Shown here in pieces: positions 26,436 through 34,790 of a stretch of 35,557 nt of DNA. Position 1 is the first letter of the stretch, and every line of letters starts with the position of its first letter. The notes beneath the pieces were generated by a model. That model was not told where the DNA came from and searched no databases. It was given only the letters and a program-made list of their open reading frames with translations. Position numbers and translations under genes: made by a program. Location of the stretch: positions 1 through 35,557 of the forward strand of contig NZ_JAEKEG010000068.1 of NCBI RefSeq assembly GCF_016651255.1, given 5' to 3'. The DNA is from Pseudomonas sp. TH10 (GTDB lineage: Bacteria; Pseudomonadota; Gammaproteobacteria; Pseudomonadales; Pseudomonadaceae).

Positions 26436-28345
26436 CAGGACAGCGCCTCCAGCTCCGCTTGCATGCTTTCCAGGGTTTCCAGCGCTTCCATCCACGCCTC
26501 TTCAAGCTCGGCTTCGCGCACTTTCAGCTTGGCTTGTTCGGCCAGCAGATCACGCAATTCGTGCTTGCGCGCCGGCTCGTAGATGTCACTGTCGCCGAGG
26601 CTGGCATCGACCTTGGCGAGCTTCTCGTGAAGCTTGCCCAGCTCGGCTTCGAGCTTGTCGGCTTCACGCTTGTGCGGCGCCAGTTGCTGACGCAGTGCAG
26701 CGGCAGCCTGACGCTGAGCCTTCTTGTCGGTCTTGTCCGGGTTGACCGGGGTGTTGCTGACCGGCGCATTGCGCTGACGGTATTCCACCAGCCAACGCGC
26801 GTAATCTTCGAGGTCGCCATCGAACTCTTCGACCTTGCCATCGGCAACCAGATAGAAGTTGTCGGTGGTGCTCTTGAGCAAGTGCCGATCGTGAGACACC
26901 ACCAGTACCGCGCCGCTGAATTCCTGCAACGCCATGGTCAGTGCCAGGCGCATTTCCAGGTCGAGGTGGTTGGTCGGTTCGTCGAGTAGCAGCAGGTTCG
27001 GACGTTCCCAGGCGATCAACGCCAGGGCCAGACGAGCCTTTTCGCCACCGGAGAAATTCAGCACCGGCTCGTCGATCCGCGCGCCACGGAAGTCGAAACC
27101 GCCGAGGAAGTCACGCAAGGTCTGCTCGCGCTCGGTCGGCGCCAGTCGCTGCATGTGCAACAACGGGCTGGCCTTGGAGTCCAGCGAATCGAGCTGATGC
27201 TGAGCGAAGTAGCCGACCACGGTGTTCTCGCCACGGGTCAGGCGCCCGGCGATCGGTGATAGCTCGCCGGCAAGGTTCTTGATCAGCGTCGACTTACCCG
27301 CGCCGTTCGGGCCGAGCAGACCGATCCGCGCACCCGGGGTCAGTTGCAGCTTGACCTTCTCGAGGATGGTTTTATCGCCGTAGCCCAGACGCGCGTCGGA
27401 CAGGTCGATCAGCGGGCTGGAGATCTTGGTTGATTCGCGGAAGACGAAATCGAACGGCGAATCGACGTGGGCCGCCGACAGCTCTTCCATCCGCTCCAGC
27501 GCTTTGATCCGGCTCTGCGCCTGACGGGCCTTGGTGGCCTGGGCCTTGAAGCGCGCGATGTAGCTTTCCATATGCGCTCGCTGCGCCTGCTGCTTCTCGT
27601 AGGCCTGTTGCTGTTGGGCCAGGCGTTCGGCACGGGCGCGTTCGAACGCGGTGTAGCCGCCGCGATACAAGGTGATTTTGCGCTGATCGACATGCGCCAC
27701 GTGGTCGACGACTTCGTCGAGGAAATCGCGGTCGTGGGAAATCAACAGCAAGGTGCCCGGGTAGCTTTTCAGCCACTCTTCGAGCCAGATGATCGCGTCG
27801 AGATCCAAGTGGTTGGTCGGTTCGTCGAGCAACAACAAGTCCGACGGGCACATCAAGGCCTGCGCCAGATTCAGACGCATCCGCCAGCCGCCGGAAAAAT
27901 CACCGACCTGACGATCCATCTGCTCATTGGTGAAACCGAGACCGGCGAGCAATTTGCGCGCGCGCGCATCGGCGGTGTAGCCATCGGCGCTGTCGAGTTC
28001 GGCGTGCAGGCGGGCCTGCGCGGCACCGTCATGGGCAGCCTCGGCGGCAGCGAGGTCACGTTGCACCTCGCGTAGACGCAGGTCGCCATCGAGCACATAG
28101 TCGACCGCCAGACGCTCGAGCGTCTCGATTTCCTGGCGCATATGGGCGATGCGCCAGTCGGCCGGCAAGTAGCAGTCACCCGAGTCCGGGTGCAATTCAC
28201 CCCGAATCAAGGCGAACAGGCTCGATTTGCCGGCGCCGTTGGCACCGATGAGGCCGGCTTTGTGGCCGGCGTGCAGGGTCAGCTCGGCGTCTTCTAGCAG
28301 ACGTTGCGGGCCACGCTGTAAAGTCAGGTTCTGAAGTCGGATCAT
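26435..28345 (-). CDS. ABC-F family ATPase (YheS type)
   Basis: This 636-residue protein has two ABC ATPase domains and no membrane part. The first Walker A is GANGAGKS near residues 34-41, with signature DFSGGWRMRLNLAQAL and LLLLDEPTNHLDLDAIIWLE. The second has GPNGAGKSTL, NFSGGEKARLALAL and LLLLDEPTNHLDLEMRL. A charged linker of the ABC-F type lies between, and the C-terminal tail is a coiled coil. Such proteins work on ribosomes and this one matches YheS; it is not a transporter. It is divergent from the TIGR02444 gene with only 50 bases between, and is coupled to the mscS-type gene. Confidence 0.92.
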   Translation of the reverse strand: MIRLQNLTLQRGPQRLLEDAELTLHAGHKAGLIGANGAGKSSLFALIRGELHPDSGDCYLPADWRIAHMRQEIETLERLAVDYVLDGDLRLREVQRDLAAAEAAHDGAAQARLHAELDSADGYTADARARKLLAGLGFTNEQMDRQVGDFSGGWRMRLNLAQALMCPSDLLLLDEPTNHLDLDAIIWLEEWLKSYPGTLLLISHDRDFLDEVVDHVAHVDQRKITLYRGGYTAFERARAERLAQQQQAYEKQQAQRAHMESYIARFKAQATKARQAQSRIKALERMEELSAAHVDSPFDFVFRESTKISSPLIDLSDARLGYGDKTILEKVKLQLTPGARIGLLGPNGAGKSTLIKNLAGELSPIAGRLTRGENTVVGYFAQHQLDSLDSKASPLLHMQRLAPTEREQTLRDFLGGFDFRGARIDEPVLNFSGGEKARLALALIAWERPNLLLLDEPTNHLDLEMRLALTMALQEFSGAVLVVSHDRHLLKSTTDNFYLVADGKVEEFDGDLEDYARWLVEYRQRNAPVSNTPVNPDKTDKKAQRQAAAALRQQLAPHKREADKLEAELGKLHEKLAKVDASLGDSDIYEPARKHELRDLLAEQAKLKVREAELEEAWMEALETLESMQAELEALS

Positions 28346-28395
28346 AATGGCGGCGGAGTCTACCAGCTTCGCTCACAACTGGCGCGAGTAGCACG

Positions 28396-28860
28396 ATGTC
28401 CTCTGACCTGTGGAGCTTTTCCCTTGCCACCTACGCGAGGCCCGGCGCTGAGCGGGCGTGCCTGCAACTGCAATCGGCGGGCACGAACGTGTGCCTGCTG
28501 CTGTGCGGATTGTGGCTGGAACACCGAGGGGTAGTCTTTAACGAACTGCGATTGCTGGAACTGCGGGAAGTAGTCGAAGGCTGGGATGCGGGCGTGATTC
28601 AGCCCCTTCGTGCATTACGCGGCCAATGGAAAGCCGCCGCAGCTGACGATACAGACCTCAATATCTTGCGGGAAAAAGTCAAGGCGCTGGAACTTGAAGG
28701 TGAGCGGATTCTTTTGTCGCGACTGGAAAAAACCGCGCAGCAGTGGCCGCAGAATGACAAGGCCGGATCAACGGCCTGGCTGGAAGGTGTCGCGGCGGAC
28801 ACCACCAACGTTGGCCGCGACGCGCTGCATCAGCTGCGCGTCGCGGTGACCGGCACTTAG
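28396..28860 (+). CDS. TIGR02444 family protein
   Basis: This 154-residue protein opens SSDLWSFSLATYARPGAERA and continues with LQLQSAGTNVCLLLCGLWLE, a pattern I recall as the TIGR02444 family of gamma- and beta-proteobacteria. Function is unknown. It is soluble, helical and has no catalytic motif I can name. It is divergent from the ABC-F gene; its last four bases overlap the end of algP on the other strand, so the three genes are packed tightly. Confidence 0.85.
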   Translation: MSSDLWSFSLATYARPGAERACLQLQSAGTNVCLLLCGLWLEHRGVVFNELRLLELREVVEGWDAGVIQPLRALRGQWKAAAADDTDLNILREKVKALELEGERILLSRLEKTAQQWPQNDKAGSTAWLEGVAADTTNVGRDALHQLRVAVTGT

Positions 28861-30026
28861 GAAGCGCTGGTTGGGGTAGTGCCTGTGTTCGACGATGCAG
28901 CTGGCGTTGGCGCCGCCGCAGGGGCCGAAGTGCTGCCGGTGGTTGGCGAAGCCGGACCTGAGTTCGACGATGATGCAGGCGCTGCCGGCTTGGCAGCGGG
29001 GGTCGAAGTCGGCTTCGCAGCGGCGGGTTTTTTCACCGCTGGCTTGGCTGCAGGTTTTGCAGCTGGCTTGGCCGCAGCTGGTTTTGCAGCGGTGGCTGGC
29101 TTGGCAGCGGCAGCAGGTTTCGCAGCGGCCGTTTTGGCAGCAGGCTTGGTCGCCACTTTTGCAGCAGGTTTGGCGGCCGGCTTGGCAGCAGGTTTCGCCG
29201 CGGCCGGTTTAGCTGCAGCAGGTTTGGCAGCAGGCTTCGCGGCTGCAGTTCTAGCAGCTGGTTTGGCTGCTGCGCTTTTTGCTGCAGCCGGTTTGTTAGC
29301 GGCAGGTTTGGCAGGCGCTTTTGCAGCAGCGGTTTTGGCAGCAGCTGGTTTTGCCGCTGCGGATTTAGCAGCAGGTTTGGCTGCAGCGGTTTTCGCCGCC
29401 GGCTTGGCTACCGGTTTTGCCGCAGCAGTTTTGGCCGCTGGCTTGGCAACTGGTTTTGCCGCAGCCGATTTAGCAGCCGGCTTGGCAGCACTGGCAGCCA
29501 CTGGTTTTTTAGCAGCCACTTTCACCGGTGCTTTCGCGGCTGGTTTGGCAGCAGCCTTGGCGGGTGCTTTTGCAGCTGTCGATTTGGCTGCGGCTTTCTT
29601 GGCAGGTGCCGCAGCAGGCTTGGCCGAACGCAGGGACAACGCCTTGCCGACAGCCTCTTGAACACGACCGACACCCTGGGCCAGTTTCAGGCTTTCCTGG
29701 GCATCACGCTTGAGTTGCAGGATGTAGTTGCGGGTCTCGGATTGACGATCCTTCAGGGCATCGAGCAGGTCTTCGAGTTCTTTCACTGCGCCTTTGGCTT
29801 TGGTCTGCGCCTTGGCTTTACCGGCGGCAGCTGCGTCCTGCAATTTGGTGCGGGATTTGTGCAGTTTTTCTTGCGCCTTGCCGCGTTGCTTTTCCAGTTT
29901 GGCGAGCAATTTTTCAGCATCAGCCAAGGCTTGCGAGCAAGCGTTTTCCAAATGCTCGAGCAAGCTGCCCGAGAGTTGTTGGAGTAAGTGCAACGGAGTA
30001 TTTACAGGCTTCTTGGTGGCCGACAT
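28857..30026 (-). CDS. algP: AlgP-like lysine/alanine/proline-repeat DNA-binding protein
   Basis: This 389-residue protein has a helical N-terminal part (about residues 1-134, starting MSATKKPVNTPLHLLQQLSG) followed by a long tail of KPAAKPAAAK-like repeats resembling eukaryotic histone H1. It matches AlgP (AlgR3) of P. aeruginosa, linked there to alginate gene control. The tail binds DNA by charge. The sequence has a strong ribosome-binding site (AGGAGG). It lies near algQ and is divergent from the FKBP gene, as in P. aeruginosa. The repeat tract makes its length prone to change and to assembly error. Confidence 0.92.
   Translation of the reverse strand: MSATKKPVNTPLHLLQQLSGSLLEHLENACSQALADAEKLLAKLEKQRGKAQEKLHKSRTKLQDAAAAGKAKAQTKAKGAVKELEDLLDALKDRQSETRNYILQLKRDAQESLKLAQGVGRVQEAVGKALSLRSAKPAAAPAKKAAAKSTAAKAPAKAAAKPAAKAPVKVAAKKPVAASAAKPAAKSAAAKPVAKPAAKTAAAKPVAKPAAKTAAAKPAAKSAAAKPAAAKTAAAKAPAKPAANKPAAAKSAAAKPAARTAAAKPAAKPAAAKPAAAKPAAKPAAKPAAKVATKPAAKTAAAKPAAAAKPATAAKPAAAKPAAKPAAKPAVKKPAAAKPTSTPAAKPAAPASSSNSGPASPTTGSTSAPAAAPTPAASSNTGTTPTSAS
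28990..29620. repeat. Low-complexity repeat tract in algP
   Basis: About 630 bases are tandem and interspersed copies of GCAGCAGGTTTGGC-like units encoding KPAA repeats. Units vary at synonymous positions, so they are diverged rather than recent perfect copies. Confidence 0.9.
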
Positions 30027-30218
30027 GGTTTACCTCCTGGCTGACGTGAGTGCGGCTCATACTAGACCTCTGCTGCTACCGCCGCTAGGTCATCTTGACA
30101 GTATCAATTCCGTTGCGTTGCACCTGACAGCAAAACTTCTGCTCCCGCCCGAAAGCAGTTCACCGTTGCAGACGTTTGCGCTGGCATAATCCACCGCATC
30201 TCAGGTTGGAGAGTGCCC

Positions 30219-30884
30219 ATGTCGCGCTACCTTTTTTTATCCCTCTGCATGGTTTTTTCGGCGGCCCAGGCCGACGACAAAACCACCGCGAATGACGCTC
30301 ACGATCTTGCTTACAGCCTCGGCGCCAGCCTCGGCGAACGGCTGCGTCAGGAAGTCCCGCAGCTACAGATTCAGGCGTTGATCGAAGGCTTGCAGCAGGC
30401 CTATCAAGGCAAGCCGCTGGCGCTCAGCGAAGCACGCATCGAGCAGATTCTGGCCGATCACGAATCGCAGAATGCCGAGCAACCGACAGTGCCGCAAAGC
30501 GAAATTGCCCTCGAAAAAGAACAGCGTTTTCTCACCGAGGAAAAGGCCCGACCTGGCGCTCGGGAAATCGAGGACGGCATCCTGCTGACGGAACTGACGC
30601 CAGGTGCCGGAGCAAAGGCCGGTCCGAATGGCAAGGTACAGGTGCTGTACATCGGACGCCTCCCCGACGGCACGGTGTTCGATCAAAACAGCCAGCCGCA
30701 ATGGTTCAGCCTGGACAGCGTGATCTCGGGCTGGCGTACGGCGCTGCAGAACATGCCGGTGGGCGCGAAATGGCGACTGGTGATTCCATCGGCGCAAGCC
30801 TATGGCGCCGAAGGTGCCGGGGACCTGATTGCGCCCTTCACGCCCCTGGTATTCGAGGTGGAATTACGCGACGCGAAAGGCTGA
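30219..30884 (+). CDS. FKBP-type peptidyl-prolyl cis-trans isomerase, exported
   Basis: This 221-residue protein has a signal peptide (MSRYLFLSLCMVFSAAQA, cut near Ala18) and a helical dimerisation region (about 25-115, with DLAYSLGASLGERLRQE). The C-terminal FKBP domain has VQVLYIGRLPDGTVFDQNSQ, WFSLDSVISGWRTALQNMPV and FTPLVFEVELRD. It folds proline-containing proteins in the periplasm, like FkpA or the Mip/FKBP group. The ATG at 30219 follows TTGGAGAGTGCCC, better placed than the GTG at 30213. A CATAAT box at 30185-30190 may be the -10 element. Confidence 0.92.
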   Translation: MSRYLFLSLCMVFSAAQADDKTTANDAHDLAYSLGASLGERLRQEVPQLQIQALIEGLQQAYQGKPLALSEARIEQILADHESQNAEQPTVPQSEIALEKEQRFLTEEKARPGAREIEDGILLTELTPGAGAKAGPNGKVQVLYIGRLPDGTVFDQNSQPQWFSLDSVISGWRTALQNMPVGAKWRLVIPSAQAYGAEGAGDLIAPFTPLVFEVELRDAKG

Positions 30885-30895
30885 ATTCCGGGCAC

Positions 30896-30926
30896 AAAAA
30901 ACGGCGCGCCAAGCGCACCGTTTTTT
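30896..30926. terminator. Terminator between the FKBP gene and algQ
   Basis: AAAAAACGGCGCGC-CAAG-CGCACCGTTTTTT forms a hairpin with one mismatch and A and T tracts on both sides, between the convergent FKBP and algQ stops. Confidence 0.85.
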
Positions 30927-30946
30927 AAGGTACTGCACAAAGAAAT

Positions 30947-31405
30947 TCAGGCCTGAACCGGATCTTCTTCCTTGTGTGCTGTATGCAGCACTTCGATCAG
31001 GCAATCTTCAAGCTCAAAGCGCTCGTGGAGCAGACCGCCGAGTTCCTTGAACTTCTCGACAACGCACTTGCCTTCATCGCACAGATCGTTGAACGCGAGC
31101 AGTTTCTCGGTGATGACGTCGATGCGCGGGTAGAGCGTTTCGGCAAGCTCGAGACCCCGCTTGTCGTTGAACGCCTTGGCTTCGCCCGTCAGCTGTTCGT
31201 AGATTTCGAAGTGCCCGGCCGACACGTAATCGACCAGCACACCGCAGAATTCCTGCAAGGGCTTGCGGCTCTCGCTCAGCGCCTCGGGCTTTTCGCCGAG
31301 ATCGTCATAAGCCCGCACCAGTTCGTGACGCTCCTGCAACCAGCGATCGATCAGCAGATGCACTCCACCCCAACGTTCCTGAGCATTCTGACAACTTTCG
31401 AGCAT
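30947..31405 (-). CDS. algQ: Anti-sigma-70 regulator AlgQ/Rsd
   Basis: This 152-residue protein matches AlgQ/Rsd, which binds sigma-70 in stationary phase and shifts RNA polymerase to other sigma factors. The N-terminus [20 protein letters not shown] and the helical-bundle stretches [20 protein letters not shown] and [19 protein letters not shown] fit the family. The ATG at 31405 lies 6-7 bases after AAGAGAGA. An in-frame ATG at 31432 adds nine residues and lacks support. In P. aeruginosa AlgQ also affects alginate and iron genes. It shares physiological logic with the 6S RNA at the other end of the window. Confidence 0.95.
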   Translation of the reverse strand: MLESCQNAQERWGGVHLLIDRWLQERHELVRAYDDLGEKPEALSESRKPLQEFCGVLVDYVSAGHFEIYEQLTGEAKAFNDKRGLELAETLYPRIDVITEKLLAFNDLCDEGKCVVEKFKELGGLLHERFELEDCLIEVLHTAHKEEDPVQA

Positions 31406-31519
31406 GGCGATCTCTCTTCCCTTGTGGGTCATGCTGCTCTACACCCGCGCCTCTCTTCTGGTTTATCGCTTGGAGGGCGGCCGGGCAGAGCGTCATCGAG
31501 CAACATAAATCCAATGACA

Positions 31520-31545
31520 CGTGCGGGCCAGATTATGCCCGCACG
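31520..31545. terminator. Hairpin between dsbB and algQ
   Basis: CGTGCGGGC and GCCCGCACG are perfect inverted copies around an eight-base loop, 45 bases after the dsbB stop. There is no T tract on the minus strand, so it is a doubtful terminator. Confidence 0.4.
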
Positions 31546-31589
31546 CCTATGGCTTCAAGGTACGCAGGAGATAAAGTTCATACAAGTGT

Positions 31590-32141
31590 TTAATCCCTGA
31601 CCAGCCCTCGGTGCGACGCTTCGCCGCTGAGCGGTCGCCGAAAGGTGCGCCACAGAAGCCCGAGCGGTTGAAAAACAACCACAATTGTCACTGCAAAGAA
31701 GAACAGCAGGCTCCACTCCGGGATGCTCAGATCGAACAGCGTCCATGAAATCTCGGCACAATCGAAAGTACCTTCGAACATCTGCTTCAGTGCGCCCGAC
31801 CAGGATGTATTGGCAAAAGCATCAGCCAGGCTCGCGGAGCAGTCGGACAGGTGATGCAGCGGATCGCTCTGCAGCACGACTTGACGCCATGCCGTAACCG
31901 TTCCCGCCACACTGCTGATCAACACCGGCAACCCATACACCAGCGTACCCGCACGGCCAGGGCCATGCAGGCAAGCAGACAAGCACACCCCCGTGAGCAA
32001 CCACAGGCAGCCGCGCTGCAGGATGCACAGGCCGCACAGCCTGAGGCCGACTGCGTATTGCAGGTAATAGGAAATGCCTAACGCCAGGGCACCTGCGACG
32101 AAAACCATGAAGAACAAGGAGCGTGTGCGGGCCAAAGACAT
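31590..32141 (-). CDS. dsbB: Disulfide bond formation protein DsbB
   Basis: This 183-residue membrane protein has four hydrophobic segments, the first cysteine pair C36-C39 in LCGLCILQR, and the second pair C101 (LSDCSASL) and C128 (FDCAEISW). This is the DsbB layout that re-oxidises DsbA using quinones in the inner membrane. Pseudomonas genomes usually carry more than one copy; the one beside algQ and hemY is often called dsbH or dsbB1. The ATG at 32141 was chosen over the one at 32171 because ACGGAAATGCC precedes it and the family's first helix begins at once. Confidence 0.93.
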   Translation of the reverse strand: MSLARTRSLFFMVFVAGALALGISYYLQYAVGLRLCGLCILQRGCLWLLTGVCLSACLHGPGRAGTLVYGLPVLISSVAGTVTAWRQVVLQSDPLHHLSDCSASLADAFANTSWSGALKQMFEGTFDCAEISWTLFDLSIPEWSLLFFFAVTIVVVFQPLGLLWRTFRRPLSGEASHRGLVRD

Positions 32142-32171
32142 GGCATTTCCGTAACAGTAAGAGACAGGCAA

Positions 32172-32384
32172 TTACGTTAGAGGAAAGCGCGCGGATCTTT
32201 CAAGGTACTACAGCAGGGAGAGTTCCACAGCGAGGGTGGGAAACCACGACAGATGCGCTAGGATCTGACGTAACCGTCTGTAGGAATAAGCCGACTCGGC
32301 ACATTGAGGGGAATAATCTGACAGCAGCAGGGTGCTTTTTGACGAGGGAGCGAGCCCCCTCATCTCGAGCTCCCTACCTCGAAC
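32172..32384. other. Gap between hemY and dsbB
   Basis: These 213 bases have no credible gene. An AGGGAGC/GCTCCCT hairpin at 32345-32375 lies ten bases after the hemY stop, but the T tract is poor. Presumably this region also carries the dsbB promoter. Confidence 0.45.
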
Positions 32385-33623
32385 TCAAGCGCGGATCCGT
32401 ACGGGTAACGGTGCCGCCAGCAAGCGTTCGTCCAGCAGGCCCAACCCTTCCTGGAACAGCTGATTGCTGCGTTCGGTATCACCCAATTGCGCCAGCAACC
32501 GCGCCAGTTCTGCACAGGCTTCCGGATTACGCTGCACTCGCAGGCTGCTCTCCAGATAGTCTCGCGCCTTGCCCCATAAACTGCTTTGCAGGCACAGGCG
32601 GCCCAGTGTCAGGAGCAGGCTCGGATCGGCCGGATGATCCTTGAGCCAGCCCTCGGCGGTTTGCAGCTGCCGCACCGGGTCGCTACCGCGCACGAGCCCG
32701 TAAAGACGCGCCAGGTGGCTGTTGTAATCACGCTTGAGCGCTGTGCGCAGCACCTCTTCCGCTTCCACCTGGGCACCCAGTTGGCGCAGCTGCTCGGCGT
32801 AGGCCAGCACCAGTTGCGGCTCCTGGCGCTGGGCCGATGTCAGCTTCTGCCAGGCGCTGTTGAGCGACTGCAGGCCGACAGTGCCGTCCTCTTCCCGCTG
32901 CGCTGCCAGGGACAGGTTCTCACCCCAGGCACGGCGTTCCAGGTCGGCCAGCTCGGCAGGTGGCAGTACCTTGTCCTTGCGCAATTCCGGCAACAACCGG
33001 ATCACTGCCGACCAATCGCCCCGTTGTTGATGCAGGCGTTGCAGCTGGCGCAACGTCTGCACGTTATGCGGATGGCGCTCGTGCATGGCTTGAAGCGTCG
33101 CCAGGGCACCCTCGGTGTCGCCTCGATCGGTCTGCAGTTGCGCATGATTCAAGGCAATCGCCAGCTCGGCCTGTGGTTGGCGCTCGAGCGCCCGCTCGAG
33201 CAGGTTGTCGCTCTCTTCGTACTTGCCTTGTTCGTTGGCCGCGCGGGCAGCGCCGAGGTAGTAAAGCAGCGGTTGGCGCTCGGCTTCCGCAGCTCGATGC
33301 AGGTGACGCTGCGCACTGGCCCAGCGGCCCTCGGCCAGATCCAGCTGGCCATGTTCGATCGCGACCTGCACGCGGCGACTGCGATTGCGTCGCGACCAGG
33401 GATTGACCACGCCACTGGATGTCATCACCAGTTCGATCAGCGCCTTGATGCCCCAAATCACCAGCCACAAAACGGCCACCAGCGCGAGGGTAGCCCACAG
33501 GCTCGATTCGAAACGAAAGCTCTTGTAGGCGATCAGCACGTAGCCGGAATGCTCGGCAATCGCCAGGCCCAGCGCGGCCGCAGCAGCTATCACCAGAAAC
33601 ACGATCACATACAGGCGTTTCAT
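32385..33623 (-). CDS. hemY: HemY, TPR-containing heme biosynthesis-associated protein
   Basis: This 412-residue protein has two N-terminal membrane helices (about residues 3-22 and 40-62) and a long C-terminal region of tetratricopeptide-like helices, with ALERQPQAELAIALNHAQLQ and the NPEACAELARLLAQLGDTER repeats. It is the HemY of the hemCDXY group, distinct from the Bacillus oxidase of the same name. It may scaffold tetrapyrrole enzymes at the membrane; its exact role is unproven. It overlaps hemX by four bases (ATGA), so the two are translated together. Confidence 0.94.
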   Translation of the reverse strand: MKRLYVIVFLVIAAAAALGLAIAEHSGYVLIAYKSFRFESSLWATLALVAVLWLVIWGIKALIELVMTSSGVVNPWSRRNRSRRVQVAIEHGQLDLAEGRWASAQRHLHRAAEAERQPLLYYLGAARAANEQGKYEESDNLLERALERQPQAELAIALNHAQLQTDRGDTEGALATLQAMHERHPHNVQTLRQLQRLHQQRGDWSAVIRLLPELRKDKVLPPAELADLERRAWGENLSLAAQREEDGTVGLQSLNSAWQKLTSAQRQEPQLVLAYAEQLRQLGAQVEAEEVLRTALKRDYNSHLARLYGLVRGSDPVRQLQTAEGWLKDHPADPSLLLTLGRLCLQSSLWGKARDYLESSLRVQRNPEACAELARLLAQLGDTERSNQLFQEGLGLLDERLLAAPLPVRIRA

Positions 33624-34774
33624 GGCGTGGCCTCCTGCGCGGTGTCAGCGGCAGGCTTGGCCATCGGCTTGACGGAGTCCTCGGCGTTGACGTTGCGTCG
33701 CTCCAGGTACCCTTGCACCGCGCTCAGTGCGCCAGTGAGGTCCGGGGTCACCACGGTCACCGGCTGTTTGCTCAGCTCACCCACCTGCTCAAGCATCACT
33801 TTGCTCTGCGGGTTGTCCGGGTTGAAGTTGCCCTTGAGTATGTCCCGGGCTTCGGCCAGGGCCTGGGTGTACACCGGGGCCTGACCATTCAGTGCAGCCC
33901 ACTGGGCTTGCTCCAGGGCCAGGCTAAGCGCCAGGCGCACCTGGCTGAGGCTCTGGCCTGCCAGCAATGGGCGAACATTCTTGTCGGCGTTGAAGTCGAG
34001 GCGGATGTAGCGCGAGATCTGGTCCCACCATTGAGCCCAGCGGCTTGCGCCATCGCCATCGGCGGTCAGGCCCAGCAACGACTCGCCACGGTCCTTGTAC
34101 TCCGGCGCCAGCTCGGTGAGGTTAATCACCTGGTCGCGCAATGCGCCCAGGCGCAGGAACAGTCCGGTGCGGTCCGGCTGCTCGGTGCTGCGCAGCGCGA
34201 CCAGGGTCTTGGCCACTTGCTCGCGGGCAGCGAAGGAGCCCGGATCGTTCTGTTCGCGCAGAATTTCGTCGGCACCCTGGACCAGGGCCTGAGCGCTGCT
34301 GATGTCCTGCAAAGCAGACAGACGCAGGCTGGCGAGACGCAACAAATGCTCCGCCTCAGCCAGGCGCCAGTCCTTGCGGCTGGCACCGAGGATGGTCTCC
34401 AGGCGCTGGTTCAGGCGCTGCTGATCGCCTTGCAACTGAGCCACCAAGCGGCTGCGGGCTTCAAGTTCATCGGCAGGGGGCAGTTGCTCCAACCGAGCGC
34501 TCAGGCGTTGCTCATTGAGCTTCAAGCTCTGCGCCTGATCGTTCAGCGCCTGCACCTGACCCAACTGCTGTTGAGTGTTGCTTTGCAGGTGGCGCACCTG
34601 CCAGACACCCCAGCCACCGATCGCAACCCCGGCAGCACCGAGCAACAGGGCGACGATGGCCAGTCCATTGCCTCGGCGCTGCACGGGAGCAGGAGGTACG
34701 GTATCAATCGGATCTTCAACCGGGGCATGCAGCACTGGCTGGACGTCATCTTTAGGCAAGGCTGTTTCGCTCAC
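33620..34774 (-). CDS. hemX: HemX, uroporphyrinogen-III C-methyltransferase-like membrane protein
   Basis: This 384-residue protein has an acidic and Pro-rich cytoplasmic N-terminus, one membrane helix (about residues 35-60, GNGLAIVALLLGAAGVAIGG) and a periplasmic coiled coil followed by a helical domain. That is the HemX family, often misnamed uroporphyrinogen-III methyltransferase; no SAM-binding motif is visible. It lies between hemD and hemY in the order hemD-hemX-hemY. It follows hemD by 16 bases. A role in the heme pathway is inferred from context. Confidence 0.93.
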   Translation of the reverse strand: MSETALPKDDVQPVLHAPVEDPIDTVPPAPVQRRGNGLAIVALLLGAAGVAIGGWGVWQVRHLQSNTQQQLGQVQALNDQAQSLKLNEQRLSARLEQLPPADELEARSRLVAQLQGDQQRLNQRLETILGASRKDWRLAEAEHLLRLASLRLSALQDISSAQALVQGADEILREQNDPGSFAAREQVAKTLVALRSTEQPDRTGLFLRLGALRDQVINLTELAPEYKDRGESLLGLTADGDGASRWAQWWDQISRYIRLDFNADKNVRPLLAGQSLSQVRLALSLALEQAQWAALNGQAPVYTQALAEARDILKGNFNPDNPQSKVMLEQVGELSKQPVTVVTPDLTGALSAVQGYLERRNVNAEDSVKPMAKPAADTAQEATP

Positions 34775-34790
34775 GTATCCATCCTTTGCA

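Noticed and set aside
28990..29620. CRISPR-like or tandem array
   Set aside because: Repeats are codon-phased KPAA units inside algP, without spacers.
28879..29661. Gly/Ala-rich frame opposite algP looking like a hydrophobic repeat protein
   Set aside because: It is the complement of the KPAA codons; the repeat explains the pattern.
32123..32644. 173-codon plus-strand frame across hemY and the gap
   Set aside because: It has no domain, crosses the hemY end on the other strand and has no ribosome-binding site.
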